Positions 10,981-19,175 of a DNA stretch of 64,000 nt are shown one piece after another (position 1 is the first letter of the stretch; each line of letters opens with the position of its first letter). The stretch lies in assembly GCA_963763115.1 (NCBI GenBank), contig CAVXNM010000025.1, positions 27,704 through 91,703 on the forward strand, written 5' to 3'. The stretch comes from CAVQCA01 sp963763115 (GTDB lineage: Bacteria; Pseudomonadota; Gammaproteobacteria; UBA9214). The translations under genes were made by a program, and so were the position numbers. The notes beneath the pieces are model-generated. The model worked only from the letters and a program-made list of their open reading frames with translations, made no database searches and was not told where the DNA came from.

Positions 10981-12636
10981 ATGCCTGCGTCGAGTAGCAA
11001 TTCCAGCCTGCCCTGCATTGTCCAGGTTGGATTTGCCGGTTCGCGGCATCTGTTTCCCGACACGCTGGAGCGTGCCACTCTTCGGTCCTTCGAGCACGAT
11101 CTGGAAGTCATGTTGACCGATCGCTTGCAGTCCCTGAAGCACGAACTACATCTTGGCCCAAATCACCACTTCTGCGGCATTTCCCAGGTCGCGATTGGCG
11201 CAGACCTGATCTTCAGCCGAGCCTGCACGGCGCTTGATATTCCACAGCGAGTATTTCTTCCGCAGCATGAGGATGCCTATCTGGCCGCGACCGGGAACGA
11301 CGGAACACCCGATTTCCCGGATACGGAACGGCGCGAGGCTGAGACGCTGCTGCACAGTAAGCATGTTATAGAACGCAGACTCGTGAGTCATGCTGCCGAC
11401 CGTACACAGCGCTTCGAGGACACAAACCTTGAAATCATTGCCGAAAGTGACGTCGTGATCTGCCTGGTTCGCGCGGGTGGGAACAACAAGCGCGGCGGTA
11501 CGGCGCAACTTATAAAACTGGCTAGCGAACGTGAGATACCTGCTCTGATATTCGAAGTCTCTGTCCAGGGCGGCAAGCTGGAGACGAATGAGTACCGGGA
11601 TGTGCCTGAGCACTTCGATAACTTCGACCCTCCAGAACTACCAATCTTAGCAAAAGCACTCCCTGTGCAAACAGCTGGTGCGGAACCTCAACTGCCCACC
11701 ATCAGTGAGTTCATCGACCTCGTGAAAACTCATTACAGTAGGCTGGCGAAGCAGCATAAAGAAAGATTCACAGATATTACACGGATCATTATCGGCACCT
11801 ATATCCTCGCCACCCTGTTAGCTACGGTCGTGCTGGCCAGCCATGCCTCTCAGAGTGGGGAGTACAAAGTGGAAAGTGACGCAATCCCATGGGCCTTTAT
11901 TCTGCTACTGGGAGAGTTGGGGGCATTGTTTACGGGCTTCTTCGCCCACAGATATCAACACGAGTTAAAATTTTCCAGCAATTGGGCACTGAACCGTCTG
12001 ACTGCGGAAATTAGCCGGTCGGTGCAGTCGCTCGGCAAGCTCCACATGCCACTTGATTACCTGTTCCGTCTGCAGCTTCCCGATAATCTGCTACCGCTGC
12101 TACGCACCATGAATGTCCTGCATCTTCGGGCGGTTCGTGATGTCGATGAGAAATCGTGGGATGAGATACGTCGGTCCTATTTGAATAATCGACTGATAAA
12201 TCTCAAAAGCGGACAGATTCCGTACTATCGACAGAAGAGTGAAAAAGAACGCCACTACCTGGACATGGCCAACGCAACATTCATGACTTGCTCCCTGCTG
12301 GCCATTATGGCAACCATGACCAAGCTGGCAACGCTTTCGGGGATTTTGCATCTGCCACTCGCCTGGGACGGGCTTGCAACGGGTAGTCTCGGTACTGCGG
12401 CGATCGTTCTTCCTGTCTTGGCGGTTGGCGCCCTGTCCTGGGCCGCCGCCCAGGATTATGAGGCGCGAGTAAAAACGTTCGCGAAAACTACTTACATACT
12501 CGAAAATCAGTGCAAACAATTAGAAACAGTTTCTTCACAAAGCGGATTTCAACGCTTGGTCGAGGCGACCGAGCTGGAACTGCTGGGCGAAACAGCGGAA
12601 TGGTATTCGCGACACGTTTTTGCCAAAGCGACGTGA
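10981..12636 (+). CDS. SLOG-domain protein fused to two 2TM (SLATT-like) segments
   Basis: 551 residues. The N-terminal 200 residues look like a SLOG (Rossmann, LOG/DprA-like) nucleotide-binding domain: QVGFAGSRHLF at the start, CGISQVAIGADLIFSRAC, and the later ESDVVICLV...KRGGTAQLIKLASE. Then come two hydrophobic pairs: about 268-290 with 300-322, and 430-455 with 470-490, each followed by an amphipathic charged helix as in SLATT/DUF4231-type 2TM effectors. The start is the ATG at 10981 with AGGAG nine bases upstream; the upstream TTG is less likely. SLOG domains are predicted to sense or make nucleotide ligands, and SLATT segments to form membrane pores. It follows the patatin gene by 105 bp and converges on a TIR-TM gene. 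Having two 2TM units in one chain is notable. Confidence 0.72.
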   Translation: MPASSSNSSLPCIVQVGFAGSRHLFPDTLERATLRSFEHDLEVMLTDRLQSLKHELHLGPNHHFCGISQVAIGADLIFSRACTALDIPQRVFLPQHEDAYLAATGNDGTPDFPDTERREAETLLHSKHVIERRLVSHAADRTQRFEDTNLEIIAESDVVICLVRAGGNNKRGGTAQLIKLASEREIPALIFEVSVQGGKLETNEYRDVPEHFDNFDPPELPILAKALPVQTAGAEPQLPTISEFIDLVKTHYSRLAKQHKERFTDITRIIIGTYILATLLATVVLASHASQSGEYKVESDAIPWAFILLLGELGALFTGFFAHRYQHELKFSSNWALNRLTAEISRSVQSLGKLHMPLDYLFRLQLPDNLLPLLRTMNVLHLRAVRDVDEKSWDEIRRSYLNNRLINLKSGQIPYYRQKSEKERHYLDMANATFMTCSLLAIMATMTKLATLSGILHLPLAWDGLATGSLGTAAIVLPVLAVGALSWAAAQDYEARVKTFAKTTYILENQCKQLETVSSQSGFQRLVEATELELLGETAEWYSRHVFAKAT

Positions 12637-12675
12637 ATCCAGGCAAGGTGCAGGTTATCCGCCCGGGTTCCGTTC

Positions 12676-14370
12676 TTAATCGAACAGCTTTCTGGCTTGA
12701 TCAGGATAACTGCTGGATTCGATGAGTCTGTCTATTTGATTGTCTGAAAGACCATCGGGAGCATACTGGGCAAAGGCATTGATCGTTTTGTAGCGTTCGC
12801 CGGCTTTGACAGGATCGATTATCTTTACCAGCTCGTCGTAGGACAGTGATCTGGGCAGACGGGATTTCAGCAATTCGAGTGCCTGAAGACGGTAAGCGCT
12901 GTTCGAAACGATTCTCAGCATCTGATCCACAGTCAATGCGCTGGGGGCAAAGCTTGCGAACTCCTTGATCGTATTGAAGCGATCGGCACCCTTGGTTGGG
13001 TCGACGATCTTCAGAAAGTCTTCATAGGAAAGTGTGCTGGGCAAACGGTTCTGCAGGAGTTGCAATCCCTGCAGGCGATACGCACTGGACTCCAGCAGTG
13101 TCAGCACCTGGTCTGTCGTCAGGGAATCCGGGGCCTGGTTCGCGAATTCCTTGATGGTATTGAAGCGCTCGGCGCCCTTGGTCGGATCGACGATCTTCAG
13201 AAAGTCTTCATAGGAAAGTGTGCGGGGCAATCGTTTCTGCAGGAGTTGCAATCCCTGCAGGCGATACGCGCTGGACTCCAGCAGTGTCAGCACCTGGTCT
13301 GTCGTCAGGGAATCCGGGGCCTGGCTTGCGAATTCCTTGATGGTATTGAAGCGTTCGGCGCCTTTGGTAGGATCCACGATTTTCAGGAAGTCTTCATAGG
13401 AAAGTGTACGGGGTAATCGTTTCTGCAGGAGCTGCAATGCCTGCAGGCGATACGCACTCGTATCAATAATCGCCAGCGCCTGGTCGCTACTCAGTTTGTT
13501 GGGGAGAATATTCTCGAATGTCTGTATTGCCTGGTAACGCTGGGCACCGGACTTGCCTTCTAGGGATTTCAGCAGCGAGCTGATCGAAACCGTATCGTCC
13601 TGCCCTTCCTCGACAAAACCGGGATTGCCGACTTCCTCCTCGCGCAGTGATGCAGTGTGGTTCGAGCCTGCCTGGACACGAGCTACTGCAGGAATCGGGT
13701 CATCAGGAATTGCGGATGACCACACCTCAACCTGTTCGTTCGATGGCAGTGTATATTCACGGTTTTCAGCCTGCTGAGGATTCCCCGGCTCTGTCGCGGA
13801 CGGATCGGCAAGAAAATATTTCACGCTCAGCGCTGCCCCGGCCAGGATCAGTAATCCCGCTGCTGTCAGCGCAACACGTTGCAGGGGCTTCCCAGGTGCC
13901 GCGCTTCCGGAGGGAGCAGGCGCCTGGACCGGTGCCGCTGCTGTCGTACCTGCTCCGCCCTGGCTGTCTCCACTGACCACAATGTTGATAGCCTCTACCA
14001 GTCGATCCATGTACTGTTCCAAAGGAGGTTTCCAGGCATCAATCCAGTGATGACTAGAAATGAAGAGTTCGAGAGACTGGGAAGGCTTGACCTCGCGTAC
14101 CCGTATCGGAAATATCGGTTTTCCCTGGCTGACCGCGCGTTCAACTTCCCGTTTTACAAAAGTGGAATCATTTGCATTCTCCGAGAGCACCAGAACCATG
14201 ACCGCACTCTGGGCGATGCCCCGTACGATCTCCGCAGCATACTCCTGGCCGGGTCTCACATCGCGCGGCGCTATCCAGCAGCTGATTCCCGATTTCTCCA
14301 GGAAGGCGGTGATTTTTTCCGCTGCGCCACTGTCTTTCGAGGCATGCGAAATGAAGGCAGTTCTATCCAT
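12676..14370 (-). CDS. TIR-TM protein with five tandem 62-residue repeats
   Basis: About 564 residues. The N-terminal TIR domain (TAFISHASKD, GISCWIAPRDVRPGQEY, FVKREVERAV with the conserved Glu) is of the bacterial type able to act as an NADase. A Pro/Ala linker is followed by one TM helix (LTAAGLLILAGAALSVKYFL), so the C-terminal part should be outside the cytoplasm. That part is an array of five 62-residue helical repeats (SYEDFLKIVDPTKGAERFNT...), vaguely like DUF4476. The start could be the ATG at 14370 or the in-frame GTG at 14382. The gene converges on the SLOG-2TM gene with a 39-bp gap. An envelope-stress-sensing TIR is a reasonable inference; the ligand is unknown. Confidence 0.82.
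   Translation of the reverse strand: MDRTAFISHASKDSGAAEKITAFLEKSGISCWIAPRDVRPGQEYAAEIVRGIAQSAVMVLVLSENANDSTFVKREVERAVSQGKPIFPIRVREVKPSQSLELFISSHHWIDAWKPPLEQYMDRLVEAINIVVSGDSQGGAGTTAAAPVQAPAPSGSAAPGKPLQRVALTAAGLLILAGAALSVKYFLADPSATEPGNPQQAENREYTLPSNEQVEVWSSAIPDDPIPAVARVQAGSNHTASLREEEVGNPGFVEEGQDDTVSISSLLKSLEGKSGAQRYQAIQTFENILPNKLSSDQALAIIDTSAYRLQALQLLQKRLPRTLSYEDFLKIVDPTKGAERFNTIKEFASQAPDSLTTDQVLTLLESSAYRLQGLQLLQKRLPRTLSYEDFLKIVDPTKGAERFNTIKEFANQAPDSLTTDQVLTLLESSAYRLQGLQLLQNRLPSTLSYEDFLKIVDPTKGADRFNTIKEFASFAPSALTVDQMLRIVSNSAYRLQALELLKSRLPRSLSYDELVKIIDPVKAGERYKTINAFAQYAPDGLSDNQIDRLIESSSYPDQARKLFD
12844..13401 (-). repeat. tandem 186-bp coding repeats
   Basis: Copies of 186 bp at 13216-13401, 13030-13215 and 12844-13029 encode the central repeats of the TIR-TM protein. 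More diverged copies flank them (about 13402-13579 and 12679-12843). The first two are nearly identical at the DNA level, including silent sites, which indicates a recent duplication and a likely variable copy number. Confidence 0.85.
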
Positions 14371-14675
14371 GCAAGTGGCCACTCGGATGTTTCGGTCCCG
14401 GCCGGCGGAAGATGACAGCTTTCCCGACGCTGCTCCGGATCCTGCAGTGCCATGAACCGGTAGTTGTTCCTGGTCTATTCATTCCATAAATCCGGTCCAG
14501 CTTCGGTCGGTATCAATTGATACTAACTGTATAATTGATACGCAAAAAATGCCCTGTGCGTGACGTATTCACAAATAGTACCTGAAAACGACAACGTATT
14601 TTGCCACAGAAGGCCCGGTAGAACGCCACCGCATCAGCGTCTCAACATACAGTTTTCAGCTGTCTGATATTTTCT

Positions 14676-14900
14676 TCAGGATTTCGTTGGCTTCCTTTTC
14701 CGCTGCTTCACGTGAGGGGGGATGCCATAGACAGCCATTTTTGCCCAGATAACGACTTCCGACGCACTGGGATCGTTAAAGCCGGGGATATTCATATCCT
14801 GAATTTCGCACGCGGCGTTGTAGGCGGAGATTTTGCCCTCCGAATATCTCTTCAGGATGGGAAAGAAGTGTTTGTCTGGCTCTGCAACCTTAATCGGCAT
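14676..14900 (-). CDS. small hypothetical protein, 74 aa
   Basis: 74 residues, soluble, rich in Lys and Pro at the C-terminus (QRKRKPTKS). It starts MPIKVAEPDKHFFPILKRYS with GGAAGG eight or so bases upstream, a good ribosome site. Central text SASEVVIWAKMAVYGIPP. No recognised domain. It stands alone between the TIR gene and a tRNA fragment. Coding is supported by the ribosome site and composition only. Confidence 0.5.
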   Translation of the reverse strand: MPIKVAEPDKHFFPILKRYSEGKISAYNAACEIQDMNIPGFNDPSASEVVIWAKMAVYGIPPHVKQRKRKPTKS

Positions 14901-15205
14901 ACTTGGGTACCTTCCCGCTAACCTCGAATGAATGGTTCACGTCCATGCTCATTGGGCGCGTTGGTTAGGATTTTGTCTCATGTCGCGTCGGTATTAGCGG
15001 TGAAGCCTTTCTTTTCCCGATATGCAGTAAAGCGTGCATCGTCGCGGCATTGATGTTCGCATCCTTGCGAAATCGTCTTTCGCTTCAGACTAGCAGACGC
15101 ATCAGGCGTACGACAGCGCATGGCCGATGCTCGATCAGCAAACGCAAAAGTCCCGCATCCAGTTGTTGCGAGTCTCTTTGAGCTGAGATAAGTCTTTGTT
15201 TTAAT
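14901..15205. other. spacer with no recognisable gene
   Basis: No coding frame with a credible start. It contains a 14-bp string GCAAAAGTCCCGCA (15144-15157) that recurs at 15495-15508 on the other side of the tRNA fragment, perhaps traces of an integration event. Confidence 0.4.
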
Positions 15206-15247
15206 GATGGGTCGTGTTGGATTCGAACCAATGACCATCGGATTTTT
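15206..15247 (-). pseudogene. tRNA-Lys-like 3' fragment
   Basis: On the minus strand, GGTTCGAATCC (15219-15229) is a canonical T-arm, followed by ACGACCCA, the 3' acceptor strand typical of tRNA-Lys. The matching GGGTCGT 5' strand, D-arm and a proper anticodon arm are absent upstream. Partial 3' tRNA ends are usual leftovers of island integration into tRNA genes, so this may be an att half-site. Confidence 0.6.
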
Positions 15248-15534
15248 GGTCCAGAAATAGGTAAGAATTCAACTGTGGGATCCAATCCCCACAAAATCCC
15301 CACAATCAGATCTTGGTGATATAAGAATAATCAGTAACCAATTGATTAAACAGGGAGTCGCGTAGTACTCAGACCTGCGATCTACGTCTTAAAAGTACAG
15401 AAAGGCAATTTATCAGCCTTTTTATTCAACAACTTACCGTGGCACCCGTTGCAACTTGTGCACCATGATGCATAACGATGCGTAACTGATCCCCGCAAAA
15501 GTCCCGCAGGGATTTCTGCCTGTCACCTGGCGGG

Positions 15535-15849
15535 CTATGCGGTCTTTGAATCCGGATCGAGATGCAGCAGTCGTTCACTATGCCAGACACGCACAATCCT
15601 CACGCGCTTCGTATCGTGACGGTAAACAATTCGAAACGGCGGATGAATCAACTCCCGGAGGAATGATTGCTCAAATTCGGGAACTACCCGGCCTATGTCA
15701 GGATGATCGACAAGCGTCTCGACCCGTTGAAAGATCTCAGCTAGCAACCGTTCACCGATATCGGACACGCCCTGCCCCGTATACCAGGCCTTGATCTCCT
15801 CGAGATCATGCAATGCCGATTCTGCGAAGCTGATAACAACCCGCTGCAT
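15535..15849 (-). CDS. ParE/RelE-family toxin
   Basis: 104 residues with the RelE/ParE fold pattern: ISFAESALHDLEEIKAWY at the N-terminus, VDHPDIGRVVPEF, LRELIHPPFRIVYRHD and the C-terminal VRIVRVWHSERLLHL. ParE toxins poison DNA gyrase and RelE types cleave mRNA; the WHSERLL end fits ParE better. It follows the Phd-type antitoxin gene by 4 bp in the usual antitoxin-first order. Confidence 0.88.
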   Translation of the reverse strand: MQRVVISFAESALHDLEEIKAWYTGQGVSDIGERLLAEIFQRVETLVDHPDIGRVVPEFEQSFLRELIHPPFRIVYRHDTKRVRIVRVWHSERLLHLDPDSKTA

Positions 15850-15853
15850 TGAT

Positions 15854-16123
15854 CTATTTCAATCCCAGCCGCTTCCTGGCTGCTGCAAGTGAAACTTCCC
15901 GCCCGGCTTCCAGATCCGCCAGACCCTCCACGACTGCGCGCATAAAGGCGCGCTCCTCCTCTGTTTGTTCAAAATCGGCCACGGACTGGACCACGGCAAC
16001 ACCGCGGCCACGGCTGGTAAGGAGTACCGGCCGATGCGCTTCCGATACATGTTTCACCACACGACCGGGATTGGTTTTCAGATCGGTAAGAGGAATGACA
16101 TCCTCTGAAAATTTCGTGCTCAT
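15854..16123 (-). CDS. Phd/YefM-family antitoxin
   Basis: 89 residues from MSTKFSEDVIPLTDLKTNPG, the DNA-binding and dimerisation half of Phd/YefM antitoxins (AHRPVLLTSRGRGVAVVQS). The C-terminal half (EEERAFMRAVVEGLADLEAG) is the toxin-binding tail. The open frame extends up to 16210, but that extension is hydrophobic and not antitoxin-like, so the ATG at 16123 is chosen. Phd proteins normally repress their own operon; AT-rich sequence at 16130-16200 would hold the promoter. Confidence 0.88.
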   Translation of the reverse strand: MSTKFSEDVIPLTDLKTNPGRVVKHVSEAHRPVLLTSRGRGVAVVQSVADFEQTEEERAFMRAVVEGLADLEAGREVSLAAARKRLGLK

Positions 16124-16210
16124 GGCAACTCCGAATGAACCATTAACAGGTCTTATTTTAGCACCTGTTAAGTATATCAACAACAGGTCTCTTATTGATA
16201 GAGCAAGCAT

Positions 16211-16818
16211 CTGCGTAGCAAGTTCGTGTGTATGGCGAATTAGCAGTTCTAACCTGAAAACAAAAACCTGGACGGACTTGCCCTCGATGGCTGGTTACCC
16301 TACGGGCGTCGAAGTACTCGGCGACCGCCGCTTGTACCCGTCAAGGGCTATCGGTGAATCCACGCCGCGCCTCCTATCGCCTACCTATTAAGTTCAGAAT
16401 AACGGACGAAAGCGGATGCTCGATGCTCCGGATTGAAAGATTTCCCGGCCCTGAGGCACGTAGGTAATCGGCAGCCGCGATCAGGTGCGGATGATGCCGA
16501 CTTAAGTGGGGCAAGGGCAACAAAGCCAGCGTGACGGAGGCGACTGAAGGCTGTTTTGGCTTAAAAGCGGTGACATTCGGCACTTTGAGCGAACGACCGC
16601 TTAGTGATCCGCAAGCCGACTTTATGTGACGCCACGACGAGCGACGGCTCCTGGCCGAGAGTTGTCGAAATCGGGCACCGCATCAGCGGGGTTCATTTGC
16701 CATAGGAACGTTTTGTATCAGCGATTCCGGACGTTCCCATCCTGCAATCGCACTTCGACTGTCGGCGAAATTCCGACCTGCGGCTCAAAAGAAAACGGCC
16801 TCTGAAGGAGCCACTGTC
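16211..16818. other. spacer with one R1 repeat copy
   Basis: No credible gene in 608 bp. The only recognisable item is a copy of the dispersed R1 box at 16730-16768 (GACGTTCCCATCC, then ACTTCGACTGTCGGC). Confidence 0.45.
16730..16768 (+). repeat. dispersed intergenic repeat R1, copy 1
   Basis: A 39-bp box beginning GACGTTCCCATCC and ending TTCGACTGTCGGC. Related copies lie at 43461-43500, 52770-52808 and 59416-59455, and a fragment (CTGCTATCGCACTTCGG) near 19066. It is always intergenic and has no ORF of its own. Confidence 0.65.
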
Positions 16819-17853
16819 TCAGCTTTGATCCGAAGCATTGAAAACCGGTTGGAACATGCGACGGTATTGACTGGGTGTGAGGCCCGTACTGCGCTTGAAC
16901 AAGCGGCGGAAGAATGACGGGTCTTCGTAACTGACTTCCACGCTGATTTCATCCACGGGCATTTGTCCGGATTCCAGTAGCTGCTTGGCCGCTTCGATGC
17001 GCAAGTTTTGCAAATATTCAATGAGCGAAGTTCCGGTCGCTGTCTTGAAGCGCCGCTTCAGGGTGCGTTCGGGAATGTTTGCCAACTCGACTACCTGCCT
17101 GATGGCGTCACACTCCCGGAAGTGCTCGCCCAGCCACTGTTCGCAGGTACGCACCACGGAATCCGCATGCAGATTCCTGCGCACCAGCGTCGCATAGGGC
17201 AACTGACCTTCACCGTGCCATTTTAGAAGGTACACCTTGGCAATTCGCAGCGCCTCACCCGGACTGCCATAGCGCGAAATGATATGTATGGCGAGATCAT
17301 GCCAGGAGGTTGTACCACCCGCGGTGACGATGCGGCCCGCTGCATCGGTAAACACCAGGTTCGGTTCTGGACGGAAGCGGACTTTCGGATAGTACTTGCT
17401 GAAAAGGTCCTGATAGCCCCAGTGCGATGTGGCATCGCAACCATCGAGCAAACCCGTCTCGGCCAGCATGACGGCACCGGAGCAGGCGGAATAGATCGCG
17501 CTGCCTTCTCTATGCATATGGCGTATCCATTCCATGAGCTCTGGATAGCGCCCATGGATGTTCTCGTCCGGCCCCAGCCAGAGCTCAGGTAATATCAGTA
17601 CGCTGGCGGCGGGATTGTCAGTAATCGAGCAATCGGGGTGAACTGGAATCCTGTTGCCGCAGGTGAATGTGTCCCCGCTGGGGGCGACGATGCGGACCCG
17701 AAACAGGGTCTGTTCCGTCCCATCTCGCACCAGTGTCTGCCAGATGTTTCCGGCGGCCAGCAGCACATCCAGCATGCCATAGAGTGCGGAACCTGCAGTC
17801 TCCGGAACTGCAACAATCAAGACCTCCACCGGGTCTTTTCTGAAGCCTTTCAT
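16819..17853 (-). CDS. GlxA-family AraC-type transcriptional regulator
   Basis: About 344 residues from MKGFRKDPVEVLIVAVPETA; the frame is open to 17925, so the start is not certain. The N-terminal DJ-1/PfpI-like domain includes SAIYSACSGAVMLAETGLLDG, with the Cys at the nucleophile-elbow position, and GRIVTAGGTTSWHDLA. The C-terminal AraC/XylS double helix-turn-helix includes RTLKRRFKTATGTSLIEYLQ and YEDPSFFRRLFKRSTGLTPSQYR. Such proteins regulate catabolic or stress genes. It is divergent from the OsmC gene at 18012, which is its most likely target. Confidence 0.9.
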   Translation of the reverse strand: MKGFRKDPVEVLIVAVPETAGSALYGMLDVLLAAGNIWQTLVRDGTEQTLFRVRIVAPSGDTFTCGNRIPVHPDCSITDNPAASVLILPELWLGPDENIHGRYPELMEWIRHMHREGSAIYSACSGAVMLAETGLLDGCDATSHWGYQDLFSKYYPKVRFRPEPNLVFTDAAGRIVTAGGTTSWHDLAIHIISRYGSPGEALRIAKVYLLKWHGEGQLPYATLVRRNLHADSVVRTCEQWLGEHFRECDAIRQVVELANIPERTLKRRFKTATGTSLIEYLQNLRIEAAKQLLESGQMPVDEISVEVSYEDPSFFRRLFKRSTGLTPSQYRRMFQPVFNASDQS

Positions 17854-18011
17854 CTCATCAACATCAATTTGTGGCACAAATGCCCCGTTTCTGTCCAAAT
17901 TCCATCTTATGGGTCTGCCTGTCAAGGACTATCGTAAAGCTGAAGTCGCTAGCACGATCTCATCGTCAACGCGATACATCAAGCAACCAAACACTGGCAA
18001 GGAGAACGACT

Positions 18012-18599
18012 ATGACTGATCAAATGACAAGTAAACATGGACAAAGCAACCCAAATGACGGCACTGTCAATGGCATCCACATGGAGACATTGCAAGGGAC
18101 GGTGAATGCCATCGATCAGGAGCCTGATCTGGGACAATGCAAGTTCCGCGCGCACAACAAATGGCTGGGCGGTAACCACAATTGCACCACGATTACCGGG
18201 TTCTACGGTGCCAGACAGGAAATTGCCCATAAACAACAGTTCGAGCTGCACGCCGATGAACCACCAATACTGGCAGGTAATGACGACGGCGCTAATCCGG
18301 TGGAGCACCTGCTCAATGCTCTGGCTGCCTGTGTAACCACAAGTATGGTGGCACATGCCGCGGTACGGGGTATCCATATCGAAGAACTGGAATCCGAGCT
18401 TGAAGGCGACATTGATCTGCGCGGTTTTCTGGGACTCTCCAGCGACGTGCCAAAAGGCTTCACGGAAATTCGCGTCAAGTTCAAAGTTAAGGCCGATGTA
18501 GACAACATGGAACGACTCAAAAGACTGACTGCGTACTCGCCCGTCTTCAATACCATCACTCAGGGCGCAAACGTGGATATTCAAGTGGAGCCGAAATAG
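18012..18599 (+). CDS. OsmC-family protein
   Basis: 195 residues from the ATG at 18012, which has AAGGAG at the right distance; the open frame upstream is not coding. The OsmC core is visible: NPVEHLLNALAACVTTSMVAHAAVRG, then ELEGDIDLRGFLGL and the C-terminal SPVFNTITQGANVDIQVE. OsmC/Ohr proteins are thiol peroxidases; here only the second cysteine (LAAC) is clear, so the family's peroxidase reaction is not certain. An extended N-terminal segment binds this to a subgroup often paired with AraC-type regulators. Divergent with the GlxA-type gene. Confidence 0.88.
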   Translation: MTDQMTSKHGQSNPNDGTVNGIHMETLQGTVNAIDQEPDLGQCKFRAHNKWLGGNHNCTTITGFYGARQEIAHKQQFELHADEPPILAGNDDGANPVEHLLNALAACVTTSMVAHAAVRGIHIEELESELEGDIDLRGFLGLSSDVPKGFTEIRVKFKVKADVDNMERLKRLTAYSPVFNTITQGANVDIQVEPK

Positions 18600-18611
18600 C
18601 GACATGGCTTG

Positions 18612-18660
18612 GCAGCCAGCCTGGACGCCGCGACTTTTCCGGGCGATACGGGCTGGCTGC
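18612..18660 (+). terminator. hairpin after the OsmC gene
   Basis: GCAGCCAGCC (18612-18621) and GGCTGGCTGC (18651-18660) form a perfect 10-bp stem starting 13 bases after the OsmC stop. There is no T run, so it may act as a transcript stabiliser or a Rho-assisted terminator. Confidence 0.55.
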
Positions 18661-19175
18661 AGGCGTTTGAAGTGGTGTCATTCAAATATGATTCTAATAG
18701 TACATACCGGAGAGGGTGAATGTCTGACTTGGCAGTCGAACTCGGTCATTCGCCGTTGAGTGCAAGAGGGCACACCCTAACCCCTCCCCCTGGGTGCGGC
18801 GGTCTGAGGTCTGAGTCCTGCGTTCACAGAACCTGGCACTGCATACTGTGCCCCTAGGACGGAGAACGTCGTCCTAGGGAATCAGGACGCCAGACTAATA
18901 CTCCGCCTGTGTGGCAATGTGACTGAATGCACGTGATAAGCGCCACCCCTGTGACAGGATGTCTATCTTCTGGGGAGCGGTGACCTTTTATGCAACGGGA
19001 AGTACTCAGCTCGAACTGGAACGAATGTTCATTGCCTTTGAGTGCAGCAAGTCCGGGGGTCTCCATTCTGCTATCGCACTTCGGAAGTCGATTAACGCCG
19101 GAAGATCAGCCTTCTGGTAAAAAAGCGCAGCAGATCGCGGAAATCCGGTGTGTCCCGAAAACTTGTACACTGGCA
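18661..19175. other. spacer with R2-like tract and a short palindrome
   Basis: No gene. Around 18785-18880 is a run of degenerate CTGAG/CTGAGTCCTG strings of the R2 type, ending in a palindrome CCTAGGACG...CGTCCTAGG (18854-18879). A piece of R1 lies near 19066-19080. Confidence 0.45.

Noticed and set aside
9763..12636. Reading the patatin/SLOG pair as a standard CBASS operon
   Set aside because: No CD-NTase, E1/E2/JAB or SAVED gene is present in the neighbourhood, so the known CBASS types do not fit.
12844..13401. CRISPR-like regular repeats
   Set aside because: The 186-bp period lies wholly inside a coding frame and the repeats have no distinct spacers; no CRISPR array or cas gene is seen anywhere in the window.
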